DNA of 64,000 nucleotides from Flavobacteriaceae bacterium (GTDB lineage: Bacteria; Bacteroidota; Bacteroidia; Flavobacteriales; Flavobacteriaceae). The DNA lies in assembly GCA_026710085.1 (NCBI GenBank), contig JAPORT010000005.1, positions 1 to 64,000 of the forward strand, in the 5' to 3' direction. Made by a program: the position numbers and the translations under genes. This document shows, piece after piece, positions 19,025 through 28,350 of this stretch (positions are counted from its first letter, which is position 1; each line of letters starts with the position of its first letter). The notes beneath the pieces are model-generated. The model did no database searches. It was given only the letters and a program-made list of their open reading frames with translations, and was not told where the DNA came from.

Positions 19025-20569
19025 TTATTCAGTAATGGGGATAAATACAGGAGTGAAATCAGGATCTTCATCGAATGAGTCTATCGGATGCATGGGCCTG
19101 GAAATCCGTTTGTAATCTAGTCTTTTTAAGTCTTGATCAACACCCCCAGGTGTTAAAGCCATCAACCAACCTTTTTGAGCATTGTATAATTCGGGGACTA
19201 GGTAACCAATTTTTACCATAACGATACCTGTTGAGGCGATGTCAATATTTAAATCTGAAAAATCTTTAATGTAGTGGTATGGTTTTCTTCTATTGGTGAC
19301 AATAACATCTACATGACCCACTCTAATGACGATTTCAATTTCAGCATGAGCATCTCCTTCTTTGTATGCCAATAAAGTTCCTTCTAGTTCAAGAGGTGGC
19401 GCGTATCGATCATCAACAAGTGCTCCAACGAGACCCGTTATGGAATCTCCTATCTTCGATTGAGATGCCTTTTCAATTAAATGGGGACCTGGAATGGAAG
19501 CATAAACAACTCTTGGAGCGATTTCATTTTGAAATGCAGGGTATTTTAATAATTGATTTAAGGTCCAAGTAACATCCCCTGCCCCTCCTGCCGTTGGATT
19601 ATCCCCTGTATCACTAATGAAAAAAGGTCGTGCATCACTTTTGATCGCCTTTTGTAAAGCATCATCAAGTGTTGTTGTCGGGGCGACAAATTCAAATTCA
19701 TTGCGAACCTCCCACATGTGTTTTGCCAATTGATGAGCGACTTGTCCCACTTCTTGTTGGACATCACCAACAGCCATGATGACCGCATGGTTTCTCGGTT
19801 CATCGGCCCAGGGATATCCCATCCATATGCCTGCATCGATAATGCCTGAAGTTTCAATCAATTCGGGAATTTGAGCATACAAACTTTTGGCCGGTTCTAC
19901 CCTTGTCGATGTTTTTTCTCCAGGCAACAGGATAGGCACTTTAACCCATGCTTTGTATCGAGGTTTTCCTTGACCGCTTTCCAATCGATCGATTAAATTT
20001 TGAGCGGCCCGTTCTTTGGATTCTAGGGCATCTTCATGTGGCGCCATACGATAGCAGGTGATCAAATCACTATATTCCGCCAATCGTTGACTGACATTTC
20101 CATGTAAATCCATCGAGGTTGAAATCATGACTTGATTTCCAACCACTTCTCGAATTCTTTCAATTAAATCACCTTCGGGATCATCGACATTTTCGACGCT
20201 CATAGCCCCATGGCTATCAAAAAAAATTCCGTCAAAAGGACCATTCTCTTCGAGTAATTGTAGTATTTCTTGAGTCAGAGTTTCGTAGGTGTCATGCGTA
20301 ACAATCCCTCCAGGAATAGCACGAGCTCTTAAAAGGGGAACCCATTCTGCTGTATTTCTTAGAGGCGTGTTTTCCGCTAAAAAAGGATAACTCTGATAGT
20401 TTTCCTCTCCCCTTCTGACCGTAAACGCATCGATATTGGTTTTTGCAGGTGAAAATGTACTTGACTCAATCCAAATACCACAGATAGCAATTCTAGGTTT
20501 ATCTAAATCAGAACTACATGAAGTGCACATCAAGTAGAATAAAACGAAGGGTGTGAAATAATATTTCAT
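19025..20569 (-). CDS. M81-family metallopeptidase (MlrC-like) lipoprotein
   Basis: 514 residues from MKYYF (20569). A short hydrophobic signal ends in MCTSCSSD, which suggests a lipoprotein. The mature part matches the MlrC (microcystinase C / DUF1485) family: GIWIESSTFSPAKT, FFDSHGAMSVENVDDPEGD, STSMDLHGNVS, CYRMAPHEDALESKERA and SDTGDNPTAGGAGD, with His and Asp residues able to bind zinc. Natural substrates of most family members are unknown. It follows leuB by 17 bases, so the two are probably co-transcribed although no metabolic link is evident. Confidence 0.88.
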   Translation of the reverse strand: MKYYFTPFVLFYLMCTSCSSDLDKPRIAICGIWIESSTFSPAKTNIDAFTVRRGEENYQSYPFLAENTPLRNTAEWVPLLRARAIPGGIVTHDTYETLTQEILQLLEENGPFDGIFFDSHGAMSVENVDDPEGDLIERIREVVGNQVMISTSMDLHGNVSQRLAEYSDLITCYRMAPHEDALESKERAAQNLIDRLESGQGKPRYKAWVKVPILLPGEKTSTRVEPAKSLYAQIPELIETSGIIDAGIWMGYPWADEPRNHAVIMAVGDVQQEVGQVAHQLAKHMWEVRNEFEFVAPTTTLDDALQKAIKSDARPFFISDTGDNPTAGGAGDVTWTLNQLLKYPAFQNEIAPRVVYASIPGPHLIEKASQSKIGDSITGLVGALVDDRYAPPLELEGTLLAYKEGDAHAEIEIVIRVGHVDVIVTNRRKPYHYIKDFSDLNIDIASTGIVMVKIGYLVPELYNAQKGWLMALTPGGVDQDLKRLDYKRISRPMHPIDSFDEDPDFTPVFIPITE

Positions 20570-20601
20570 ATTGAAACAGTCCATGGTTACAAAGTATGAA
20601 A

Positions 20602-21666
20602 TTAAGACAATATCTGTTCTACCAAATAATCGCCGACTTCTGAAGTTGTATAACTTTTATCATGAGATGATTCAGCCAAATCTTGCGTAACAATGCCCTC
20701 AGTTATAGACTTATTGACGACTTGTCGAATTAATGCTGCCTCGTCTGCCAAATCAAAACTCATTTCGAACATCATCGCAGCAGAAAGGATTGTGGCTAAG
20801 GGGTTGGCAATATTTTTTCCAGCTGCTTGAGGATAGGACCCATGAATGGGTTCGTAAAGAGCAATTTTTTCACCTACTGATGCCGATGGCATCAATCCCA
20901 TTGACCCAGAAATGACGGAAGCTTCATCAGTTAAGATATCTCCAAATAGATTTTCAGTAATCAAGACATCATAGTCGCTTGGCCATTGAATGAGTCTCAT
21001 GGCCACCGCATCCACAAATTCATAAGAAACGTTGATGTCTGGATATTGGGATTCCATCGATTGAACAGTTTCTCTCCATAAACGTGAGCTTTCCAGTACA
21101 TTGGCTTTATCGACACAACAGAGTTTTTTATTACGCATGGCTGCTAATTCAAAACCTTTTGTGGCAATGCGTTGAATTTCACTTCTTCGATAGGTACAGG
21201 TATCAAAAGCCGTATGTCCATTGTCTCGGCGTCCTCGATCACCAAAATAAATCCCACTCGTTAATTCTCGGACAAATACTAAATCCGTATTTTCAATTCT
21301 TTCTTTTTTCAATGGCGATCGATCCATCAATGAGGGAAAGACAAATGTGGGACGGATATTCGCAAATAATCCCAATTTTTTTCTCATTTTCAAAAGGCCT
21401 TGTTCAGGTCTCACTTTGGCACTTGGATCATGGTCGAATTTCGGATCGCCAATGGCTCCAAACAAAACGGCATCGGAGTTTTCGCAAATTTCATGTGTTT
21501 GATCTGGATACGGATCTCCCACTTCATCAATAGCACGAGCTCCTGTTATGGCTTTCGTCCATTTTATTTGATGGTTGAATTTTGTAGCGATGGCATCACA
21601 AACTCTTACCGACTGATCAATAACTTCAGGGCCGATACCATCTCCAGAAAGCAAGGCAATATTCAT
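20602..21666 (-). CDS. leuB: 3-Isopropylmalate dehydrogenase
   Basis: 354 residues. Oxidatively decarboxylates 3-isopropylmalate to 2-oxoisocaproate in leucine synthesis, NAD-dependent. Seen: LLSGDGIGPEV, RELTSGIYFGDRG, the lysine in VDKANVLESSRLWR, NLFGDILTDEASVISGS with the metal-binding Asp residues, and the NAD loop EPIHGSYPQAAGKNIANP. It lies on the same strand as leuA, leuC, leuD and leuA2, but 17.5 kb downstream, with the defence island between. It is followed by the M81 gene. Confidence 0.97.
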   Translation of the reverse strand: MNIALLSGDGIGPEVIDQSVRVCDAIATKFNHQIKWTKAITGARAIDEVGDPYPDQTHEICENSDAVLFGAIGDPKFDHDPSAKVRPEQGLLKMRKKLGLFANIRPTFVFPSLMDRSPLKKERIENTDLVFVRELTSGIYFGDRGRRDNGHTAFDTCTYRRSEIQRIATKGFELAAMRNKKLCCVDKANVLESSRLWRETVQSMESQYPDINVSYEFVDAVAMRLIQWPSDYDVLITENLFGDILTDEASVISGSMGLMPSASVGEKIALYEPIHGSYPQAAGKNIANPLATILSAAMMFEMSFDLADEAALIRQVVNKSITEGIVTQDLAESSHDKSYTTSEVGDYLVEQILS

Positions 21667-22088
21667 ATGATAGGATTTATTAAAACTAGTTTACAAACAT
21701 ATAAACTTGGATGATTAGTCATTCAAACCCAATTGGATTGAAACCATAGGTTCAGAAGTACTCAATTCTCATATTTTAGTCACCTATACACAATAAATTC
21801 TAATTTTCTAAAAATCCCCATCAAAAAACATTATGTTCTCTATTACACCTACATTATTCACTCAAATACAAGTCATTGTAAAAACCATACCACATTTTGT
21901 GTGAATTATTCAGTGGAAATGATCCAAAATTCAAAAAAAACAGTTGGCATTCCACCTATTAAAATTCAGGAAATATTCCTTTGTATCATCTAAAAAGATC
22001 AACATGAAACATCGGGGCATATCGATTTTAGATTTTTTCCTAGTTGGAAAGCATACATAACAAAAAGAGTCCATGAATTGTTTTCATC
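21667..22088. other. Non-coding edge of the second accessory tract
   Basis: AT-rich, several short stops in all frames, no gene, tRNA or clear attachment repeat. It separates leuB from the HEPN/MNT loci and would contain the left island boundary and a leuB promoter. Confidence 0.4.
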
Positions 22089-22449
22089 TTATTTCTTTGA
22101 TAAGACATGTTTTCTAATTTTTGGAATTTCTTTTTCCAAAACAGGAATGTCTTTAATAATGGTATTCCAAATAAGAAACAAATCAATTCTATGATACCGA
22201 TGAGCAATATCGTGACGCATTTTTCGCATATCAGCCCATTTTAATTTGGAAAGCACTTTTTGTTTTATGACACAGGTAAATAGTTGCTTCACCAATATCT
22301 TGTATTAGTCTACAAACAAGAAGATATCTTTTCCAATCTTTTAAAAATGCTTGATAAGACGAAAATGATTTGGCGACTTCGTGTATCTTGGCAATTCGTT
22401 CTTCAATATCCAGCCATCTCGGTAAATCTTGATTTTTCTTTTTCGCCAT
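22089..22449 (-). pseudogene. Frameshifted HEPN toxin gene
   Basis: The first frame starts at ATG 22449 and runs through RLIQDIGEATIYLC. It then shifts near 22250-22275 into the frame LKWADMRKMRHDIAHRYHRIDLF, which ends VLEKEIPKIRKHVLSKK. The second part holds a complete RX4HXY motif (RHDIAHRY). The break lies upstream of the motif, so no full toxin is made. It overlaps the 3' end of its MNT gene by 47 bases, as in the 4114/4379 pair. Confidence 0.8.
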
Positions 22450-22714
22450 CAAAAAATATTTTTGCCTCTCTTAACACGTCTTCTTTAACAAAAGAATCGA
22501 TAAAATCAAAAGAAGTCAGATCGATTTTTCGATTTAATTGAGCTTCTAAATTCCTCACGAGACCCATAAAACCAATATATCCTGGTGAATTGTCAAAATG
22601 ATAAAGAAGTTCTAATTTATTTTCATCTGAATCGAAACCACTAAATGCAATTTTAGTCGACTTGAAAGGTTTCATGGCTTGAATAATAATGTTTTGTTCT
22701 CTTTGAGAAAGCAT
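22403..22714 (-). CDS. MNT-fold antitoxin with degenerate active site
   Basis: 103 residues, open. N-terminus QREQNIIIQAMKPFKSTKI is shared by all siblings. In place of GSYAR...SDID it has FSGFDSDENKLE, so the P-loop-like GS and the acidic pair are missing, while the third acid remains (KIDLTSF). Same deletion type as the gene at 4114. Its HEPN partner is frameshifted, so this may be an orphan antitoxin. Confidence 0.75.
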   Translation of the reverse strand: MLSQREQNIIIQAMKPFKSTKIAFSGFDSDENKLELLYHFDNSPGYIGFMGLVRNLEAQLNRKIDLTSFDFIDSFVKEDVLREAKIFFDGEKEKSRFTEMAGY

Positions 22715-23065
22715 TTTACTGATTTTTTTCGTCTAAAATACATAGACCAATCCATTTAGTTCTCATCTTCCTCTTTTAGAACATGTGAGGATTGCTTTGG
22801 GATTTATATGCTTAATCTAATGTCGACTTATCAGATTCTGGTTTTGATTCATTGTTATCTTGATGGCATATATCACTTATCATCGCATTCACTTTTAAGT
22901 GTCATCCTAATGGAATATTTTCATGATTTGGCCATTCTTTAAAAGGCCGTTTTTCGTTCTTCTTTTGCCATCATTTGTTTTCGGTTTGATATAATGCCTT
23001 AAATATCGGTGGAATGAAATAATATTTTCCCATTAACTTTGTAATCCTATCAGAGTGTTTCACTT
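22715..23065. other. Non-coding stretch between two divergent HEPN/MNT loci
   Basis: 351 bases between MNT starts that face away from each other, so it should carry both promoters. No gene and no obvious repeat seen. Confidence 0.4.
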
Positions 23066-23359
23066 ATGTTGACTAAACAACAAAAAAGCATCATTATTGA
23101 AGCCATGAAACCTTTTAGTCCAACTAAAATTGGGGTGTTTGGCTCTGTTGCAAGAGATGAATAAAATGTACATAGCGACATCGATTTACTATACTCATTT
23201 AATGGACGCTGTACCCTCATGGACCTAGTTAGATTAAAAAATCAACTTGAAGTAAGTCTAGATAAAAAAGTAGATCTTATTTCTTTTTCTTTTATACATC
23301 CTTTTATAAAAGATAAGGTTTTGAGAGATACCAAAATGCTTTTGAATGAAGAAAGATGA
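23066..23359 (+). pseudogene. MNT antitoxin gene with an in-frame stop
   Basis: From ATG 23066 the frame gives QQKSIIIEAMKPFSPTKI, GVFGSVARDE, then TAA at 23162-23164, and continues in the same frame NVHSDIDLLYSF to TGA at 23357. The intact sibling has Glu at the stop position, so one base change (GAA to TAA) explains the lesion. The catalytic GS and DID motifs are split by it. It overlaps the HEPN gene by 14 bases. Confidence 0.85.
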
Positions 23360-23672
23360 ATATCAGAATCAATTTAGGTTGACCCATATTTTAGAAAGTA
23401 TTGATAAAATTCAAAAAATATCAAGTACTGTCGGTGATTATGATACATTTCTAGATGATTAGATAAGTCAAGATGCAGTTGGAAGAAATATTCAAATAAT
23501 TGGAGAGGCCGTTGGGCATCTTGATGAAGACTTGAAAAACGAGTATCAATCTATCAATTGGAAAGAAATAAGGGGGATGCGACATCACATAACCCATGGA
23601 TATCATAAAGTGGATTTAGAAACGGTATGGGATACAATGACCATTGACATACCTCTTTTGAAAAAATGCTAA
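23346..23672 (+). pseudogene. HEPN toxin gene with an in-frame stop
   Basis: Starts at ATG 23346 (MKKDEYQNQFRLTHIL). An in-frame TAG at 23460-23462 interrupts it at codon 39. The frame continues NIQIIGEAVGHLDEDL, SINWKEIRGMRHHITHGYHKVD, to TAA at 23670. The RX4HXY motif (RHHITHGY) is intact downstream of the stop. Both partners of this locus carry point nonsense lesions. Confidence 0.85.
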
Positions 23673-24048
23673 AAAATGTTCAATCAAAAGATAATCATAG
23701 TGACTGTGCCAACTAAAATCTTTAATATTCAAGTTTACATTTTTCTACATCTTTCAAGGATACTAACAAGCAATAGTTTTCATTTGACACTTTAAAATAC
23801 CGTGTTAAAAGATTTTCAACAAAATAAAATCTATTGAAAGAGATTTAAAACCTTCGGTATTTAATTGAATCGAACCATGGACAAAATCTCAAAAATCCAA
23901 TTGCAAATTGTCTTTAGATTAATTACGGAATGCAGATAAATAAAAAGCACAAATATGATATTGTTTTACAATACACAAAGGCTTAAAAGACACTACAAAA
24001 AGTATGTTAATAAGAATATTTTGTTTTATTTTTGATTAAGGTTACATC
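23673..24048. other. Non-coding stretch before the AbiE genes
   Basis: AT-rich, no gene found. It should hold the promoter of the AbiE operon. AbiEi antitoxins usually bind repeats there; I could not see a clear inverted repeat by eye. Confidence 0.35.
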
Positions 24049-24852
24049 ATGTTAGAAACTGTATTAAAAAAGCACGAAGAAGGAGATGTATATACGTCTT
24101 CTTGGCTGAAAAGCCAAGGTATTAACACCAGGCTACAACACTATTATCGGAAAACAAAAAAACTTCAATATTTAGGGGATAAACTAAAAATGAGTGAACT
24201 AAATATGATCTTTCCAGCCGATATAGACTTGATGAAATATAGAGTTTTAACAAAATACAGCGAAGCTCCAAAAACAGAAGGGATTATAAAGGCTATACAA
24301 TACCAAATGCAATTAAATATCCATATTGGCGCCGACCATGCACTTCAAAGACTTGGATATCGCATAGCTTATCCACTTCGTCCATTTAGAATGGTATTGT
24401 TTGGGAATGGTAATCAGCGATTACCCAAGTGGGTTTCTCTTAATTCAACTGGTTGTTCCGATATTATTTATAAAAAAACTTCTTTTTTACCTCAGAATGT
24501 AGAAATATTGAAACTAAACGGATTAATGACTTCATCTCCGTTACGAGCAATTTTCGAACTAATTTATTTGGTTCCCAATTATGTTTACTCCACTGAAGCT
24601 TTTGATTACATGAAATTATTAACTGATTTAAATGCCAAATCAGTTCAGCATATGCTTGAAAATTGCGAGTCTTATCGTGTGAAAAGAATCTTTTTGTTCT
24701 TAGCTGAAAAAGCTGGTCATCAATGGTTTGGTGATTTGTGCTTTGATCGAATTGATTTAGGTAAAGGAACTCGATTGATAGAACTTCCAGGAATCCATGA
24801 GCCTAAATACAAAATAATTATTTCACCAATACTAATAAATAAAACGGCTTAG
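24049..24852 (+). CDS. AbiEi-type antitoxin, first of two copies
   Basis: 267 residues. An N-terminal winged-helix region (about 1-50, GDVYTSSWLKSQGI and QHYYRKTKKLQYLG) should bind DNA. The C-terminal AbiEi domain shows IHIGADHALQRLGY, RLPKWV and IHEPKYKI. It is related to the next gene but clearly diverged, and lacks that protein's end after EPKYK (no PYDL stretch). AbiEi proteins repress their operon and counter the AbiEii toxin. Which of the two copies does which job is unknown. Confidence 0.85.
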   Translation: MLETVLKKHEEGDVYTSSWLKSQGINTRLQHYYRKTKKLQYLGDKLKMSELNMIFPADIDLMKYRVLTKYSEAPKTEGIIKAIQYQMQLNIHIGADHALQRLGYRIAYPLRPFRMVLFGNGNQRLPKWVSLNSTGCSDIIYKKTSFLPQNVEILKLNGLMTSSPLRAIFELIYLVPNYVYSTEAFDYMKLLTDLNAKSVQHMLENCESYRVKRIFLFLAEKAGHQWFGDLCFDRIDLGKGTRLIELPGIHEPKYKIIISPILINKTA

Positions 24853-24862
24853 CAACAACACT

Positions 24863-25687
24863 GTGGGAAATAAATTAGATCAATTAGTTGATTCCTATCC
24901 AAAAGGATCTGTTTTTTTGACATCTTGGTTAGAAAAAGAAGGAATTAGTAAGAGTCTCCAACAGAAGTATCGAAAATCTAAAAAATTAAAATCAATAGGT
25001 CGTGGTGCTATGGTGATGTTTAACCAAACTCCTAACATCTTTGGAGCTATATCAGCACTACAGAATCAAAGTAACCTTAAAGTCCATATTGGTAGTACAA
25101 CTTCATTAATTATAATAAACAAAACACATGATGTTTATTTTACAATACCGAATGTTGATTTATTTGGTGATATTGGTCAAAAATTACCAAAGTGGTTTAT
25201 TAACTACGATTGGGATTTAGAAATAGATTATAGAACCTCCAATATGTTACCTCAATCGATTGGGTTAATCCAGAAAAAACATGATGGACATAAACTAACT
25301 ATTTCATGTCACGAGAGGGCTTTGTTAGAACAAATGTATAGTGCTCCAAACAGAGCGAATTTGGAAAAATGTTTTTTAAGTTTTGAAATGATTAGTAGTC
25401 CCAATATTCCTTTCATCCAACGTATGCTAGAAAACTCAAAATCTGCTAAAGCAAACAGAGTTTTTCTCCTTTTTTCTGAAAACATACTTCCTTCAAAACT
25501 TTTCAGAAAATTAAATCCTCTTAGGATAAAACTAGGCAATCATTTGATTACTTTATCAAAACCAGGTGTTAAAGAACCCAAGTACAACATGATGCTTCCT
25601 TATGATTTAGTAGCAAAAGATTTTAATCTTGGACGGGGACTTATCAAGACAATAACAGATATTCACTATGGCGAAAGAAGAGTATAA
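24863..25687 (+). CDS. AbiEi-type antitoxin, second copy
   Basis: 274 residues from a GTG at 24863, ten bases after the first copy. Same order of features: winged helix (GSVFLTSWLEKEGIS, QQKYRKSKKLKSIGRG), VHIGSTTSLI, KLPKWF, HERALLEQMY and a complete C-terminus EPKYNMMLPYDLVAKDFNLG. The 3' end overlaps the AbiEii gene by 20 bases. The complete C-terminal domain and coupling make this the more probable direct antitoxin. Confidence 0.87.
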   Translation: MGNKLDQLVDSYPKGSVFLTSWLEKEGISKSLQQKYRKSKKLKSIGRGAMVMFNQTPNIFGAISALQNQSNLKVHIGSTTSLIIINKTHDVYFTIPNVDLFGDIGQKLPKWFINYDWDLEIDYRTSNMLPQSIGLIQKKHDGHKLTISCHERALLEQMYSAPNRANLEKCFLSFEMISSPNIPFIQRMLENSKSAKANRVFLLFSENILPSKLFRKLNPLRIKLGNHLITLSKPGVKEPKYNMMLPYDLVAKDFNLGRGLIKTITDIHYGERRV

Positions 25688-26636
25688 TCTAGAATATTAT
25701 AAACAAGCAAGCTTACTGCTCAAAGTGCTTCCAAATGTTTTTGAAACTACAAGCCAATTTGTTTTGCACGGTGGAACAGCAATAAATTTTTTCCTTTATG
25801 AGGGTTTGCATAGGCTATCGGTAGACATAGACCTAAAATATATTACTAAAGAAACAACAGCGTCAGCTGCAATCGGTATCAAAAATGAACTTGAAAAAAT
25901 CATAAATCAAATTAGGTATCTACCATACATAAAAAAAGCATTTTACGATAAAAACGCACCTCGAATTCATGTTGAAAGCCGAGACAACGTGAAAATCAAA
26001 ATCGACACATCAGTTGAATCAAGAGAAGTGATTGGAGAAATTGAAACACTTGATGCGAGTGATGCTGTAAAAAATGAATTTGAAATAGGCTCTATGAAAA
26101 TTCCAATAGCACCGAGATGTCAAATTTATGGCAGTAAAATAGCGGCAGGTTTATCAAGACAGAAGCCAAGAGATATGTTTGATTGTATGATATTTCTAAA
26201 AAACCACACTATAGATGAGTCCGTTAAGGAAGGTTTTTTTCGAAACATAATACTTTCATCCGCTAGAAACTTTAGAATTTTAAATCCACTAATAACCTAC
26301 AGAGAGTTTTTAATGGAAAAGGAATTTAATGGTATGACTTATAGTGAATTCACGTATCAAGATCATAAACAATCACTTATTGAAGCGATTCGAGCGTTAC
26401 ACAGTTCCTTGGATAAGGAAGATAAACAATTCTTATTGAATCTTGAATTGGGCACACCAGATTATGATAGATATCATTGGATGAATAGTATAGTTATCAA
26501 AGAAAAATTAGAACAAGACGCAAAACTTGAGATTAGTCAAAAAAATAGAAGAGCGAGGATTTCAAATCTCCTTGATTATTTTGAGAAAGGGCCTAGTTTT
26601 ATAGAAAAAACAAGTCGATATCGTACTGAAAATTAG
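25668..26636 (+). CDS. AbiEii nucleotidyltransferase toxin
   Basis: 322 residues. Nucleotidyltransferase motifs FVLHGGTAINFFLY (GGT at 35-37) and LSVDIDLKYI (Asp53, Asp55) with a further conserved KIKIDTSVESR strand and the C-terminal SRQKPRDMFDCMIF helix typical of the family. AbiEii uses GTP or other NTPs to halt growth or phage propagation. It ends the abiEi-abiEi'-abiEii operon; the hsd genes start 130 bases later on the same strand. Confidence 0.9.
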   Translation: MAKEEYNLEYYKQASLLLKVLPNVFETTSQFVLHGGTAINFFLYEGLHRLSVDIDLKYITKETTASAAIGIKNELEKIINQIRYLPYIKKAFYDKNAPRIHVESRDNVKIKIDTSVESREVIGEIETLDASDAVKNEFEIGSMKIPIAPRCQIYGSKIAAGLSRQKPRDMFDCMIFLKNHTIDESVKEGFFRNIILSSARNFRILNPLITYREFLMEKEFNGMTYSEFTYQDHKQSLIEAIRALHSSLDKEDKQFLLNLELGTPDYDRYHWMNSIVIKEKLEQDAKLEISQKNRRARISNLLDYFEKGPSFIEKTSRYRTEN

Positions 26637-26766
26637 TGAATAAGATAATTTCGGAATTGTATTTCATTGGAAAGTTGAGCATACTGACCAAACAAGTGAA
26701 GTCACTTTTCTATGCTATCATTTACTCACTTTTATTACGAAATAGTTTTTAAATGAATAAATCAAC

Positions 26767-28350
26767 ATGATTAAAAATCAAGTAGGGGTTAGTCAAAAAG
26801 AACGCACCGAATTACATAAAACCATATGGAAAATCGCCAATGATTTGCGTGGAAGTGTTGATGGCTGGGATTTTAAACAATACGTTCTAGGCATCTTGTT
26901 TTACCGATTTATTAGTGAAAATATTAGTAATTACATCAACAAAGAAGAAAGAAAGTTAGACCCAAACTTTGATTACGCAAAATTATCTGATGAAAAAGCT
27001 GAAAATGGAAGAGAGGGTACTATTAGTGAAAAAGGATTTTACATACTTCCAAGTGAATTATTCAAAAATGTGACTTATCATGCCCCCAATAATTCCAATT
27101 TGAATGAAACATTAGAGCAGGTTTTTTCTAACATTGAAAGTTCAGCTATTGGTACCGATAGTGAAAGTGATTTTAAAGGTTTATTTAATGACATTGATGT
27201 TAATTCCCCTAAATTAGGGAATACGGTTGAAAACAGAAATAAAAAACTAGTCAGTATTCTTCAATCAATTCAAAACCTTGAATTTGGCGAATATGCTGAT
27301 AACTCGATTGATGCTTTCGGTGATGCTTATGAATTTCTAATGACCATGTATGCTTCAGGAGCAGGTAAATCGGGAGGTGAATTTTTCACACCTCAAGAAG
27401 TCAGCGAATTATTAGCAAGGATAACGATTGGGGATAAAAAAGAAATTAAAAAAGTCTACGATCCGGCAGCAGGAAGTGGATCACTTCTACTACAGTTTGC
27501 AAAAGTTCTTGGAAAAGAAAATATACGTCAAGGTTTTTATGGTCAAGAAATCAATCTAACGACATATAACTTATGTCGTATTAACATGATCCTTCATGAC
27601 ATCAATTTTGACAAATTTGATATAGCACTTGGTGATACATTGATTGATCCAAAACATTTAGATGAGGAACTTTTCGACGCCATTGTTTCTAATCCGCCCT
27701 ATTCCATTAAATGGGAAGGGAACGCAAATCCTTTACTCATTGATGATTCACGTTTTTCACCTGCAGGCGTTTTAGCTCCCAGAAGTAAAGCAGACTTGGC
27801 ATTCACAATGCATATGCTCTCGTCGTTATCAACAGAGGGTACTGCAGCCATTGTTCAATTTCCAGGAACACTCTATCGAGGCGGAGCTGAAATGAAGATT
27901 AGAAAATATCTAATTGAAAATAATTATGTCGATACAGTGATTCAATTGCCATCTGATTTGTTTTTTGGGACTTCAATTTCAACATGTATTATCGTACTTA
28001 AAAAAAGTAAGAGAGATAATAAAGTGCTGTTTATTGATGCTTCAATGGAATTTGTAAAGAGTGGAAATAAAAATCAGCTAGGAGAGATAAATCGTAGAAA
28101 AATTTTGGAAACCATTTTTAATCGAAATCAAATTAAACACTTTTCATCTTTGATTGACAACAAAGTAATTTTAGATAACGAGTGTAATCTAAGTATATCG
28201 AGTTATGTGGAAGAAGAGGATAAAAGCGAAGTGGTTGATATTATCAAATTGAATGCTCAGATTAAGGAAATCGTTGGTCGTCAGCAAGTTTTAAGAAATA
28301 AAATTGAATCTATAGTTTCAGACTTAGAAAGTCCAAATGTTTCATTATGA
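26767..28350 (+). CDS. hsdM: Type I restriction-modification DNA methyltransferase subunit
   Basis: 527 residues. N-terminal helical HsdM domain (about 10-165, KIANDLRGSVDGWDFKQYVL), followed by the N6-adenine methyltransferase domain with DPAAGSGSLLLQF (SAM motif I, from 232), FYGQEINLTTYNL and NPPYSIKW (catalytic motif IV, from 309). It pairs with HsdS for methylation and with HsdS and HsdR for cleavage. The stop overlaps the hsdS start by four bases (ATGA). The HsdS spacer sequences point to the IC-like type I family. Confidence 0.97.
   Translation: MIKNQVGVSQKERTELHKTIWKIANDLRGSVDGWDFKQYVLGILFYRFISENISNYINKEERKLDPNFDYAKLSDEKAENGREGTISEKGFYILPSELFKNVTYHAPNNSNLNETLEQVFSNIESSAIGTDSESDFKGLFNDIDVNSPKLGNTVENRNKKLVSILQSIQNLEFGEYADNSIDAFGDAYEFLMTMYASGAGKSGGEFFTPQEVSELLARITIGDKKEIKKVYDPAAGSGSLLLQFAKVLGKENIRQGFYGQEINLTTYNLCRINMILHDINFDKFDIALGDTLIDPKHLDEELFDAIVSNPPYSIKWEGNANPLLIDDSRFSPAGVLAPRSKADLAFTMHMLSSLSTEGTAAIVQFPGTLYRGGAEMKIRKYLIENNYVDTVIQLPSDLFFGTSISTCIIVLKKSKRDNKVLFIDASMEFVKSGNKNQLGEINRRKILETIFNRNQIKHFSSLIDNKVILDNECNLSISSYVEEEDKSEVVDIIKLNAQIKEIVGRQQVLRNKIESIVSDLESPNVSL

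Noticed and set aside
21084..21533. 149-codon frame opposite leuB
   Set aside because: It lies wholly within leuB, which is certain, and its residues are those expected from reading a gene backwards.
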